NCBI GenBank assembly: GCA_944388245.1
Contig: CALXIA010000001.1
Location: forward strand, 36,474-100,473
Length of the DNA stretch: 64,000 bases
Reading direction: 5' to 3'
Source: an uncultured Gemmiger sp.
Lineage (GTDB): Bacteria; Bacillota; Clostridia; Oscillospirales; Ruminococcaceae
The position numbers and the translations under genes are program-made. The number at the start of each line of letters is the position of its first letter. Within the stretch, counting starts at the first letter, position 1. Below, one piece after another: positions 44,401 to 52,976 of this stretch. The notes beneath the pieces were generated by a model. It made no database searches, was not told where the DNA came from, and saw only the letters and a list, made by a program, of their open reading frames with translations.

Positions 44401-45961
44401 CTCCATCGAGGACCTGGCCCAGCTGATCTACGATCTGAAGAACGCCAACCGGGCGGCTCGGATCTCGGTCAAGCTGGTGAGCGAGGCCGGCGTGGGCACG
44501 GTTGCGGCCGGCGTGGCCAAGGCCGGCGCCCAGGTGGTGCTGATCTCTGGCTATGACGGCGGCACCGGCGCGGCGCCCCAGAGCTCCATCCACAACGCGG
44601 GCCTGCCCTGGGAACTGGGCCTGGCCGAAGCGCATCAGACCCTGATCCAGAACGGTCTGCGCTCCCGCGTGATCCTGGAGACCGACGGCAAGCTCATGAG
44701 CGGCCGGGATGTGGCCATCGCCGCCATCCTGGGCGCGGAGGAGTTCGGCTTTGCCACCGCGCCGCTGGTCACCATGGGCTGCGTGATGATGCGTGTGTGC
44801 AATCTGGACACCTGCCCCTGCGGCGTTGCCACCCAGAACCCCAAGCTGCGCGCCTGCTTCAAGGGCAAGCCAGAGTATGTGATGAACTTCATGCTCTTTA
44901 TTGCCCGGGAACTGCGGGAGATCATGGCGAAGCTGGGCGTGCGCACCGTGGAAGAACTGGTGGGCCGCACCGATTTGCTCCGCGTGCGCACCGAGACCAC
45001 CGGCCGCGGCGGCGAGGTGGACCTGAGCGGCGTGCTGGCCAACCATACCCAGAGCGGCGCCGCCTGCCACTTCCGTCAGCAGGACGTGTTTGATTTCAAG
45101 CTGCGCAACACCCTGGACGAGCGGGTGCTGCTGCCGGCCTTTGACAAGGCCCAGCAGGGCGGGCCGCACCGGGTGAAGGTGCAGGTTTCCAGCACCGACC
45201 GGGCCTTCGGCACCATCCTGGGCAGCGAGATCACCCGTCGCCTGGGCCACGATGCCCCGGCGGACACCTTCACGGTGGACTGCACCGGCGGCGGCGGCCA
45301 GTCCTTCGGCGCCTTCATCCCCAAGGGCCTGACCCTGCGGCTGGAGGGCGATTCCAACGACTACTTCGGCAAGGGCCTGTCCGGCGGCAGCCTGGTGGTG
45401 TATCCGCCCAAGGGCAGCCGGTTTGAGGCGGGCAGCAACGTGATCATCGGCAACGTGGCCCTGTACGGCGCCACCTCCGGTACCGCCTTTATCGCGGGCG
45501 TGGCCGGCGAGCGGTTCTGCGTGCGCAACTCCGGCGCCTCCGCGGTGGTGGAGGGCGTGGGCGACCACGGCTGTGAGTACATGACCGGCGGCCGTGTGGT
45601 CGTGCTGGGTACCACCGGCAAAAACTTCGCCGCCGGCATGAGCGGCGGCATCGCCTACGTGCTGGACGAAAAGCACGATTTCTACCTGCGGCTTAACAAA
45701 GAACTGGTCACCATGAGCACCGTTACCGAAAAGCACGACGCGGAGGAACTGCGCGCGCTGATCCAGGCCCATGTGGACGCCACCGGCTCGGCCCGCGGCG
45801 CCGCGATCCTGGCGGATTTCGATCATTGGCTGCCCCTGTTCAAAAAGGTCCTGCCCAACGACTACCGCAACATGCTGGCTGCTATCGGCCACTTTGAGGA
45901 GAAGGGCCTGAACCGGAAACAGGCGGAACTGGAAGCATTCTACGCCGTGAGCGGCCAATGA
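41444..45961 (+). CDS. gltB: Glutamate synthase, large subunit
   Basis: Transfers the glutamine amide to 2-oxoglutarate, giving two glutamates. It is 1505 residues. A short propeptide precedes the class II amidotransferase Cys ('[14 protein letters not shown]', Cys about 17), then '[29 protein letters not shown]'. The synthase domain has the FMN site ('[25 protein letters not shown]'), the 3Fe-4S ligands '[15 protein letters not shown]', and the C-terminal beta-helix ('[10 protein letters not shown]', '[11 protein letters not shown]'). ATG 41444 with AGAGGGGG upstream. gltD follows 16 nt later. Confidence 0.98.
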   Translation: [1505 protein letters not shown]

Positions 45962-45977
45962 GAGGAGAGGGTGAAAA

Positions 45978-47456
45978 ATGGGAAAGGCAACAGGTTTTAT
46001 GGAATTTGCGCGGTGCAATACCACCTCGCAGGACCCGCTGGAGCGTATCCGGCACTTTAATGAGTTCCACCCGCCCCTCTCGGAAGAGAAACGGCGGGAA
46101 CAGGGCGCCCGCTGCATGAACTGCGGCGTGCCCTTCTGCCAGTCCGGCATGGTGTTGAACGGGATGGCCACCGGCTGCCCGCTGCACAACCTGATCCCGG
46201 AGTGGAACGACGAGATCTATTCCGGCAACTGGGACCACGCGCTGTCCCGGCTGCTCAAGACCAATGATTTCCCCGAGTTCACCGGCCGGGTCTGCCCGGC
46301 GCTGTGTGAAGCGGCCTGCACCTGCGGGCTCAACGGGGATCCGGTCACCGTGCGGGAGAATGAGCTGGCGCTGATCGAATACGGTTTTTCCGCCGGTCTG
46401 ATGCAGCCCAAGCCGCCCGCCGTGCGCAGCGGCCGCCGGGTGGCGGTGGTAGGCAGCGGCCCGTCGGGCCTTGCCTGCGCCGATCGTCTGAACCACCGGG
46501 GCCATCAGGTCACCGTGCTGGAAAAAGCGGACCGCCCGGGCGGGCTGCTGATGTACGGTATCCCCAATATGAAGCTGGATAAATCGGTGGTGGAGCGCCG
46601 CATCCGTCTGATGGAGGCGGAAGGGGTGATCTTCCGCACCGGCGTGGAGGTGGGCGTCAATCTGCCCGCCCAGCAGCTGCTGGAGGAATACGACGCGGTG
46701 GTGCTCTGCGCCGGCGCGGGCAAGCCCCGGGATCTGTCTTTGCCGGGCCGGGACGCCAAGGGGGTCCATTTTGCGGTGGACTTCCTCACCGAAGCCACCA
46801 AGGCGGTGCTGGCCGGCGGCGAATCCACCATCTCGGCCCGCGGCAAGCGGGTGGTGGTGGTCGGCGGCGGCGACACCGGCAACGACTGCGTGGGCACCTG
46901 CCTGCGCCAGGACTGCAAGTCGGTGATCCAGCTGGAGATGATGCCCAAGCTGCCGGACAGCCGCGCCCCCGGCAACGAGTGGCCCCAGTGGCCCCGCGTC
47001 TGCAAGACAGACTACGGCCAGCAGGAAGCGATCGCCGTCTTTGGCAGCGATCCGCGCCTGTATCAGACCACGGTGCAGCAGTTTGTGCCGGACGCCAAGG
47101 GCAAGCTGAAGGAGATCGTCACCCTCAAGCTGCAGCCGGAAAAGGACGAGGCCACCGGGCGCACCCGCATGGTGCCGGTGGAGGGCAGCGAGACCACCCT
47201 CAAGACCGATCTGGTGCTGATCGCTGCGGGCTTTTTGGGCCCGGCGGATACCATTGCCGACGCGTTCGGCACCGCCCGCACCCCGCGCAGCACGGTGGCT
47301 ACCGCTGCCGGCAGCTACGCCACCAATGTGGAAAAGGTGTTCTGTGCCGGCGATATGCACCGGGGCCAGTCGCTGGTGGTGCACGCCATCAACGAGGGTC
47401 GGTGCGCCGCCCGGGAAGTGGACCGCTTCCTGATGGGCTACACCAACATGCTGTAA
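45978..47456 (+). CDS. gltD: Glutamate synthase, small subunit
   Basis: FAD/NAD(P)H subunit feeding electrons to GltB. It is 492 residues: N-terminal Fe-S ligands ('[14 protein letters not shown]', '[12 protein letters not shown]', '[12 protein letters not shown]'), the FAD-binding '[22 protein letters not shown]' (about 155-175), the NAD(P)H-binding '[16 protein letters not shown]', and the C-terminal '[22 protein letters not shown]'. Together with gltB it assimilates ammonia with glutamine synthetase. Confidence 0.98.
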   Translation: MGKATGFMEFARCNTTSQDPLERIRHFNEFHPPLSEEKRREQGARCMNCGVPFCQSGMVLNGMATGCPLHNLIPEWNDEIYSGNWDHALSRLLKTNDFPEFTGRVCPALCEAACTCGLNGDPVTVRENELALIEYGFSAGLMQPKPPAVRSGRRVAVVGSGPSGLACADRLNHRGHQVTVLEKADRPGGLLMYGIPNMKLDKSVVERRIRLMEAEGVIFRTGVEVGVNLPAQQLLEEYDAVVLCAGAGKPRDLSLPGRDAKGVHFAVDFLTEATKAVLAGGESTISARGKRVVVVGGGDTGNDCVGTCLRQDCKSVIQLEMMPKLPDSRAPGNEWPQWPRVCKTDYGQQEAIAVFGSDPRLYQTTVQQFVPDAKGKLKEIVTLKLQPEKDEATGRTRMVPVEGSETTLKTDLVLIAAGFLGPADTIADAFGTARTPRSTVATAAGSYATNVEKVFCAGDMHRGQSLVVHAINEGRCAAREVDRFLMGYTNML

Positions 47457-47470
47457 ACCGAAAGAAAACA

Positions 47471-47498
47471 CAAGGGCGTGACCGCGGTCACGCCCTTG
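47471..47498. terminator. Convergent terminator after gltD
   Basis: A perfect 28-nt palindrome (CAAGGGCGTGACCG with its complement), flanked by A-rich and T-rich sequence. Confidence 0.85.
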
Positions 47499-47505
47499 CG
47501 CTTGT

Positions 47506-47850
47506 TTATTCCCAGTTCTGCCAGACCTCCGGGCAGTAACCCACGGTGGCCTGCCGGCCGTTGCGCACGATGGGGGTGCGCAGAAGCTGTTGGTTCTCGA
47601 ACAGCTTGTCGGCCTTGGCGTCGTCGTCCGCCAGATACCGCAGCAAGGTCAGGGTCGCCTGGTCCTTGGCCTTGGGGTCGGCCAGCGGTTCCCAGCCGCC
47701 CAGCGCCCGGCAGACGTTGTCAAACTCGCCCCGGCTCATGGGCTTGCGCTTCAGGTTGATCAGCTGGAACCGGATACCCCGCTCCTTGAACCAGCGCTGG
47801 GCTTTCTGGGTATCAAAGCCCTTGTTTGTGCCAAAAATCTGAATGTTCAT
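47506..47850 (-). CDS. ArsC/Spx-like thioredoxin-fold protein lacking the N-terminal Cys
   Basis: Protein of 114 residues with the ArsC/Spx fold pattern: 'IQIFGTNKGFDTQKAQRWFKERGIRFQLINL', then 'MSRGEFDNVCRALGG', and the cis-Pro region 'NQQLLRTPIVRNGRQATVGYCPEVWQ'. In arsenate reductases and Spx the loop after beta-1 carries the reactive Cys (Cys-x-x-Cys or Cys-x-x-x-Arg); here it reads Asn-Lys-Gly-Phe-Asp with no Cys. An arsenate reductase role is therefore unlikely. Start at 47850, where the preceding GGAGGCGCC supplies the ribosome-binding site. Confidence 0.8.
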   Translation of the reverse strand: MNIQIFGTNKGFDTQKAQRWFKERGIRFQLINLKRKPMSRGEFDNVCRALGGWEPLADPKAKDQATLTLLRYLADDDAKADKLFENQQLLRTPIVRNGRQATVGYCPEVWQNWE

Positions 47851-47927
47851 GGGGCGCCTCCCGCTTGTGTGTTTTCTGTCAGTATACCGCGCCAAGCCGG
47901 GCCGGGCAAGGATTTTTTTCTGGTTTC

Positions 47928-47956
47928 TTGACAAGTTTCGGCGGTTTTTGTATAGT
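47928..47956 (+). promoter_or_regulatory. potABCD promoter
   Basis: TTGACA, 17-nt spacer, TATAGT, about 100 nt before potA. Confidence 0.8.
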
Positions 47957-47982
47957 ATCCTTAATAAATATACATGGGCTAT

Positions 47983-48010
47983 GGGGGCGGTTGCTGGCCC
48001 CCGCTTTTTT
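47983..48010 (+). terminator. Early terminator (attenuator) in the potA leader
   Basis: GGGGGC pairs with GCCCCC (loop of 8) and is followed by TTTTTT. It lies between the promoter and potA, ending about 47 nt before the ATG, so it can only act on transcripts heading for potABCD. Confidence 0.65.
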
Positions 48011-48057
48011 GTGTTGCATCGCAGCGCAGAAAGCCCGGTTGTGGGGGCGTGTGCAGA

Positions 48058-49101
48058 ATGGAGCATCCGATCGTAGTTTCCTTGCAGGATATCATGGTGG
48101 ATTTTGACGGGGAACCGGTGCTGACCGGCCTTTCCCTGGACATTCACGACAAGGAATTTGTGACCTTCCTGGGGCCGTCCGGCTGCGGCAAAACCACGAC
48201 CCTGCGGGTGATCGGCGGGTTTGTGCAGCCCAAAAGCGGGCGGGTGCTGTTTGACGGGCAGGATATCACCAACCTGCCCCCCTATAAGCGGCATGTGAAC
48301 ACGGTGTTCCAGAAATACGCCCTCTTTCCGCATCTGAACGTGTTCGAAAACGTGGCGTTCGGGCTGCGGCTCAAGAGCCGGGACGAGAAGGCGATCCGCA
48401 GCCAGGTGCTGCAGATGCTGGAAACGGTGGGCCTCAAGGGCTTTGAGCGCCGGCGGGTCACCACCCTGTCCGGCGGCCAGCAGCAGCGGGTGGCGATCGC
48501 CCGCGGGCTGGTCAACCGGCCCCGGGTGCTGCTGCTGGACGAGCCGCTGGGCGCGCTGGACCTGAAGCTGCGCAAGGAGATGCAGCTGGAACTCAAGCGG
48601 CTGCAGCAGGCGCTGGAGATCACCTTTATCTATGTGACCCACGACCAGGAGGAAGCGCTGACCATGTCCGACACGGTGGTGGTCATGAACGAGGGCCATA
48701 TCCAGCAGATCGGCAGCCCGGAGGATATCTACAACGAGCCCACCAACGCTTTTGTGGCGGACTTTATCGGGGAGAGCAACATTCTGAACGGCGTGATGCA
48801 CCGGGATTTTCTGGTGGAGTTCGCCGGGCGCAGCTTCACCTGTGTGGACAAGGGCTTTGCCCCCAACCAGCTGGTGCAGGTGGTGGTGCGCCCGGAGGAT
48901 ATCCAGGTGGTGCCCGCCATCCAGGGCCAGCTTACCGGCGTGGTGCGGGACGTGATCTTCAAAGGGGTGCATTTTGAGATGCACGTGGAGCAGGGGGATT
49001 TTGAGTGGATCATTCACTCCACCCGCGCCAGCCAGCCCGGCGAGATGATCGGCATGTGCATCGGGCCGGACGAGATCCACATTATGCCCCGGGAGGAATG
49101 A
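48058..49101 (+). CDS. potA: Spermidine/putrescine ABC transporter ATPase
   Basis: Energises polyamine import. It is 347 residues: Walker A 'GPSGCGKTTTL' (about 40-50), Q-loop 'NTVFQKYALFPHL', signature 'LSGGQQQRVAIARGL', Walker B 'RVLLLDEPLGALDLKLR', H-loop 'YVTHDQEEA', then the C-terminal TOBE/OB domain ('QVVVRPEDIQVV'). ATG 48058 chosen because the earlier open part runs through the leader terminator. First of potA-potB-potC-potD. Confidence 0.95.
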   Translation: MEHPIVVSLQDIMVDFDGEPVLTGLSLDIHDKEFVTFLGPSGCGKTTTLRVIGGFVQPKSGRVLFDGQDITNLPPYKRHVNTVFQKYALFPHLNVFENVAFGLRLKSRDEKAIRSQVLQMLETVGLKGFERRRVTTLSGGQQQRVAIARGLVNRPRVLLLDEPLGALDLKLRKEMQLELKRLQQALEITFIYVTHDQEEALTMSDTVVVMNEGHIQQIGSPEDIYNEPTNAFVADFIGESNILNGVMHRDFLVEFAGRSFTCVDKGFAPNQLVQVVVRPEDIQVVPAIQGQLTGVVRDVIFKGVHFEMHVEQGDFEWIIHSTRASQPGEMIGMCIGPDEIHIMPREE

Positions 49102-49104
49102 GCC

Positions 49105-49977
49105 ATGCGCCGAGATACACGTCTGGCCTATCCGTATGTGGTGTGGATGGTGATCTTCATCGCCGTGCCGCTGCTGATCGTGGCCTATTTTGCCTTTACC
49201 AACAAAGCCGGGCAGTTCACCCTGGAGAACCTGCGCCAGATCGGGGAATATGCCCCGGTCTTTCTGCGCAGCCTGCTGCTGGCCGCCCGCGCCACCGTCA
49301 TCTGCCTGGTGCTGGCCTTCCCGGCGGCCTGGTGGCTCAGCCGGCTGCGGGTGCGCCACCAGCGGATCATGCTGATGCTGGTGATGCTGCCCATGTGGAT
49401 GAACTTTCTGCTGCGCACCTACGCCTGGATGACCCTGCTGGAGAACAACGGCCTGCTCAACCGGCTGTTCGGGGCGATGCACCTGTTTGACCTGGTCAAC
49501 GGGATCAACGGGCTGCTGGGCGCGTCGCTGCCCACCAATATCACCTATTTTCCCATGATCAACACCGCCGGCGCGGTGGTGCTGGGCATGGTGTACAACT
49601 ACCTGCCCTATATGATCCTGCCGCTCTACACCATCATGGTCAAGATCGAGCCCTCCGAGATCGAGGCCGCCCAGGACCTGGGGGCCAACACCCGCCAGAT
49701 CCTGACCCGGGTGCTGATCCCGCTGTCCATGCCGGGCATCTCCACCGGCATCACCATGGTGTTCGTGCCCAGCGTGTCCACCTTCATCATCAGCCGGATG
49801 CTGGGCGGCGGCGGCAATATGCTGGTGGGCGATTTGATCGAACTGCAGTTCCTGGGCAACAGCTACAACTACAATCTGGGCAGCGCCATGAGCCTGGTGC
49901 TCATGGTGATCGTCCTGCTCTGCATGGGGGTCACCAATACCTCCGGCGGGGAAGACGGCATTGAGGGGGTGGTCTGA
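49105..49977 (+). CDS. potB: Spermidine/putrescine ABC transporter permease
   Basis: Membrane channel subunit of 290 residues with six hydrophobic helices. The EAA loop reads 'EIEAAQDLGANTRQILTRVLIPLSMPGI', as in PotB. It starts 3 nt after potA and overlaps potC by one nt (TGATG). Confidence 0.95.
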   Translation: MRRDTRLAYPYVVWMVIFIAVPLLIVAYFAFTNKAGQFTLENLRQIGEYAPVFLRSLLLAARATVICLVLAFPAAWWLSRLRVRHQRIMLMLVMLPMWMNFLLRTYAWMTLLENNGLLNRLFGAMHLFDLVNGINGLLGASLPTNITYFPMINTAGAVVLGMVYNYLPYMILPLYTIMVKIEPSEIEAAQDLGANTRQILTRVLIPLSMPGISTGITMVFVPSVSTFIISRMLGGGGNMLVGDLIELQFLGNSYNYNLGSAMSLVLMVIVLLCMGVTNTSGGEDGIEGVV

Positions 49978-50840
49978 TGGGCAAACCGCGTGGCAGCGCG
50001 CTCATGCGCGCCTATCTGGTGGTGCTGTTCAGCTTTTTCTATCTCCCCATCGTGGTGCTGATGGTCTACAGCTTCAACGAGAGCAAGAGCCGCAGCAACT
50101 TCACTGGCTTCACCTTCAAATGGTACGAGAGCCTGTTCCACAACGATATGATCCTCAGCGCCCTCTGGCTCAGTTTGGCGCTGGCGCTGATCAGCGCCGT
50201 GATCGCCACCGTGGTGGGCACCATGGCGGCCATCGGGATCAGCGGCATGGGCCGCAAGAGCCGCACCGTCATCAACAACGTCAGCTACATCCCGGTGGTC
50301 AACCCGGAGATCATCACCGGTGTGTCCCTGATGCTGCTCTTTGTGGCCTGGAGCGGCGCGGCCGCCTGGTGGAACCAGCACGCCGCGGCCTTCCTGGCCT
50401 TTTTCCCGGAGGACGTGATCGGGTTTCCCAGCCTGCTCATCGCCCACATCTCCTTCTGCCTGCCCTACGTGATCTTTAACGTGGCGCCCAAGCTGCGCCA
50501 GATGGACGTGCGACTGTATGAGGCCGCGCTGGATCTGGGCTGCAACCACCGGCAGGCGTTCTTCAAGGTGGTGCTGCCGGAACTGGCCCCGGCCATCTTC
50601 TCGGCCTTCCTGATCAGCCTGACCTACTCCATCGACGATTTCATCATCTCCTACTTTACCTGCGGCACCCTGCAAACCCTGCCCATCGCCATCTATAGCA
50701 TGACCCGCAAGAAGGTCAGCCCGGAGATCAACGCCTTGTCCACCATCATGTTCCTGGTGATCCTGGCGATCATCCTGCTGTCCAATCTGGCGGACAGCCG
50801 GCGCAACCGGTACAAAGCGGGAAAGAAGGTGGAGGTATGA
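49977..50840 (+). CDS. potC: Spermidine/putrescine ABC transporter permease
   Basis: Second channel subunit, 287 residues, six hydrophobic helices. Typical PotC start 'FFYLPIVVLMVYSFNESKSRSNFTGFTFKWYESLF' and EAA loop 'LYEAALDLGCNHRQAFFKVVLPELAPAI', then 'YSIDDFIISYFTCG'. Overlaps potD by 4 nt (ATGA). Confidence 0.95.
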   Translation: MGKPRGSALMRAYLVVLFSFFYLPIVVLMVYSFNESKSRSNFTGFTFKWYESLFHNDMILSALWLSLALALISAVIATVVGTMAAIGISGMGRKSRTVINNVSYIPVVNPEIITGVSLMLLFVAWSGAAAWWNQHAAAFLAFFPEDVIGFPSLLIAHISFCLPYVIFNVAPKLRQMDVRLYEAALDLGCNHRQAFFKVVLPELAPAIFSAFLISLTYSIDDFIISYFTCGTLQTLPIAIYSMTRKKVSPEINALSTIMFLVILAIILLSNLADSRRNRYKAGKKVEV

Positions 50841-52078
50841 GAAAACGAGTTGCCGCGGCGGCGCTGGCGGTGCTGCTGGCGGGCCTGTGCCTGCCGGTTC
50901 CCGCGGGAGCGGCCGGGGAGGATACCATCCCGGTCACCGAGGATATCTCGGTGTCGGCGGACTACGACTGGGACCGTTTGGCGGATCAGAGCATCACCCT
51001 GAACGTATACAACTGGGGCCAGTACATCGCGGACGGCACCGACGACAGCGTGGACGTGGTCAGCGCTTTTGAGGAGCTGACCGGGATCCATCTGAACTAC
51101 ACCACCTTCGACACCAACGAGAGCCTGTACGCCAAGATCAAGAGCGGCGGCGCCCGGTACGACGTGATCTTCCCCAGCGACTACATGGTGGGGAAGATGA
51201 TCGCCGAGGATATGCTGGAGCCGCTGGATTTTGCCAACATCCCCAACGCGGCGGACATTGGCGACGCCTATCGGAACCTGAGTTATGACCCGGACAACGC
51301 CTACTCGGTGCCCTATGCCTGGGGTCTGGTGGGCCTGGTCTACAACACCACCATGGTGGAGGGGGTGCCCGACAGCTGGGACGCGCTGTGGGACCAGGCC
51401 TATTCCGGCCAGATCCTGATGTTCAACAACAGCCGGGACGCGTTCGCCATCGCGGCGCGGCGGCTGGGCATGAGCCTGAACCCCACCTCCATAGAGGAGG
51501 TGGAGCAGATCGCCCAGGAACTCAAGGCCCAGAAGCCGCTGGTGCAGGCGTACGTCATGGACGAGATCTTCGATAAGATGGAGGGCGGTGAAGCGGCGTT
51601 CGCCCCCTACTATGCCGGGGACGCGCTCACTATGATGGACGAAAACCCGGACCTGGGCTTTGTGATCCCGAAAGAGGGCACCAACCGGTTTGTGGACGCG
51701 ATCTGCATCCCCAAGGGCAGCGCCAACAAAGAGGCCGCCGAGATCTTCATCAACTATCTCTGTGAGCCGGACGTGGGGCTGGCCAACATCGACTATCTGG
51801 GCTATTCCACTCCGCTGGACACGGTGTGGGAGCGGCTGGACGACGAGTTGAAGTACAGCCCGGTGGCCTATCCGGACGAGAGCGTGCTGGCCAACACCGA
51901 GACCTTTGAGGTGCTGCCGGACGAGATCAACACCGCCATGGACAAAGAGTGGAGCAGCATGAAAAGCTACAGCGAGGACAGCGGGGAGTCCATTCCCACC
52001 CTGCTGGCGCTGATGGTGCTGGCCCTGATCTGGATCGCCTGGCGCCGCAGTGTGCGCCGCCGCCGGGACGACTATTGA
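50837..52078 (+). CDS. potD: Polyamine-binding protein with C-terminal membrane anchor
   Basis: Extracellular substrate-binding subunit. It is 413 residues: signal peptide ending near 'PAGAAG' with no lipobox Cys, then the PotD core ('ITLNVYNWGQYI', 'YDVIFPSDYMVGKMI', 'PYAWGLVGLVYNTTMVEG', 'FVIPKEGTNRFVDAICIPKGSANKEAAEIFINYL'). The last 30 residues form a membrane helix followed by RRSVRRRR. So the protein seems held by a C-terminal transmembrane anchor and not by lipidation, the usual Gram-positive solution. Confidence 0.93.
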   Translation: MRKRVAAAALAVLLAGLCLPVPAGAAGEDTIPVTEDISVSADYDWDRLADQSITLNVYNWGQYIADGTDDSVDVVSAFEELTGIHLNYTTFDTNESLYAKIKSGGARYDVIFPSDYMVGKMIAEDMLEPLDFANIPNAADIGDAYRNLSYDPDNAYSVPYAWGLVGLVYNTTMVEGVPDSWDALWDQAYSGQILMFNNSRDAFAIAARRLGMSLNPTSIEEVEQIAQELKAQKPLVQAYVMDEIFDKMEGGEAAFAPYYAGDALTMMDENPDLGFVIPKEGTNRFVDAICIPKGSANKEAAEIFINYLCEPDVGLANIDYLGYSTPLDTVWERLDDELKYSPVAYPDESVLANTETFEVLPDEINTAMDKEWSSMKSYSEDSGESIPTLLALMVLALIWIAWRRSVRRRRDDY

Positions 52079-52116
52079 GCCTGACGGCCGCGCGGGCCGG
52101 AAAGGAGTATTTTGTT

Positions 52117-52848
52117 GTGGAGTTTCTTTCGGATTTTGCCCGATCGTTTTTTGTGTTTCGCCATGAGGCGGATTTCCAGGGGCGGATGCTGCCCGGGGCT
52201 CTGCTGCGGTTTGCCCAGCAGGTAGCCACCGACCACTGCAACGCCATGGGGGTCAACGACGAACTGTACGCCCGCACCCATACGGCCTTTTTGCTGGTGC
52301 GGCAGACGCTGGAGTTCCATCGGATCCCCCATGTGGATGAGACCCTGCGGTTTGTGACCACCTCCCAGATGCCGCAGCGGGCCGCCTACAAGCGGATCAC
52401 CCTGGTCACCGATGAGGCCGGCCAGGAGGTGGCCTGTGTGGACAGCCGCTGGGTCCTGGTGGATACCGAGCGCCGCCACATCCTGCGCAAAGCGCCGCCG
52501 GAACTGCAGCTGCCGTGGCCGGAACGGGTGGACCGGGAACTGGACGTCTCCCTGCCGGCCCGCCCGGAGAACATGGAGCCCGCCGTGGAGATCCATGCCC
52601 GCTATACCCAGTGCGATATGAACGGCCATCTCAACAACACCCGGTACGCCGATCTGGCCTGCGACCTGGTGCCGGTGGAGGAGCTGCGGTCGGCGGCGGT
52701 GCGCCGCATGACCATCCACTACCACAAGGAGATCCCGATGGGGCAGACCGCCGCCATGACCCGCGCGAAAGGGGAGGACGGCAGCTGGTGGATCACCGGC
52801 TGGCGGGAGGACAAACCCTGCTTTGACGTGCGGCTCTGGCTGGGCTGA
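52117..52848 (+). CDS. Acyl-ACP thioesterase (FatA/FatB type)
   Basis: Releases fatty acids from acyl carrier protein; cytosolic double-hotdog enzyme. About 243 residues. The first hotdog has 'GALLRFAQQVATDHCNAMG' and 'RQTLEFHRIPHVDETLRFVT'; the second has the active-site stretch 'HARYTQCDMNGHLNNTRYADLA' (D-x-N-x-H-x-N-N). GTG start at 52117 with AAAGGAG nine nt upstream. It follows potD by 38 nt and is closed by a terminator. Confidence 0.88.
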   Translation: MEFLSDFARSFFVFRHEADFQGRMLPGALLRFAQQVATDHCNAMGVNDELYARTHTAFLLVRQTLEFHRIPHVDETLRFVTTSQMPQRAAYKRITLVTDEAGQEVACVDSRWVLVDTERRHILRKAPPELQLPWPERVDRELDVSLPARPENMEPAVEIHARYTQCDMNGHLNNTRYADLACDLVPVEELRSAAVRRMTIHYHKEIPMGQTAAMTRAKGEDGSWWITGWREDKPCFDVRLWLG

Positions 52849-52870
52849 CCTGGTGCCGATTCAAACCAAA

Positions 52871-52920
52871 GGGGCGTTATTCCGCGGTTTTTGCCGCCGG
52901 AAAACGCCCCAAAATTTTTT
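52871..52920 (+). terminator. Terminator of the pot/thioesterase unit
   Basis: GGGGCGTT and an inner TTCCG-type stem pair with CGGAA and AACGCCCC, followed by AAAATTTTTT. Confidence 0.85.
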
Positions 52921-52942
52921 GTAACTTTTTTGAAATAACCTA

Positions 52943-52971
52943 TTGACAAATGGTATCAAAAGGGTTACAAT
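52943..52971 (+). promoter_or_regulatory. Promoter of the candidate ncRNA
   Basis: TTGACA, 17-nt spacer, TACAAT. The 7-mer GTTACAA overlaps the -10 and recurs about 20 nt downstream; its inverse TTGTAAC lies at 52919-52925. This suggests an operator. Confidence 0.75.
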
Positions 52972-52976
52972 TTAAT

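Noticed and set aside
41249-46189. A 1646-codon minus-strand frame opposite gltB
   Set aside because: Same shadow effect; composition is His/Gln/Gly-rich and gltB shows all its motifs on the plus strand.
47506-47850. Functional arsenate reductase
   Set aside because: The catalytic Cys loop contains no Cys and there are no ars genes nearby.
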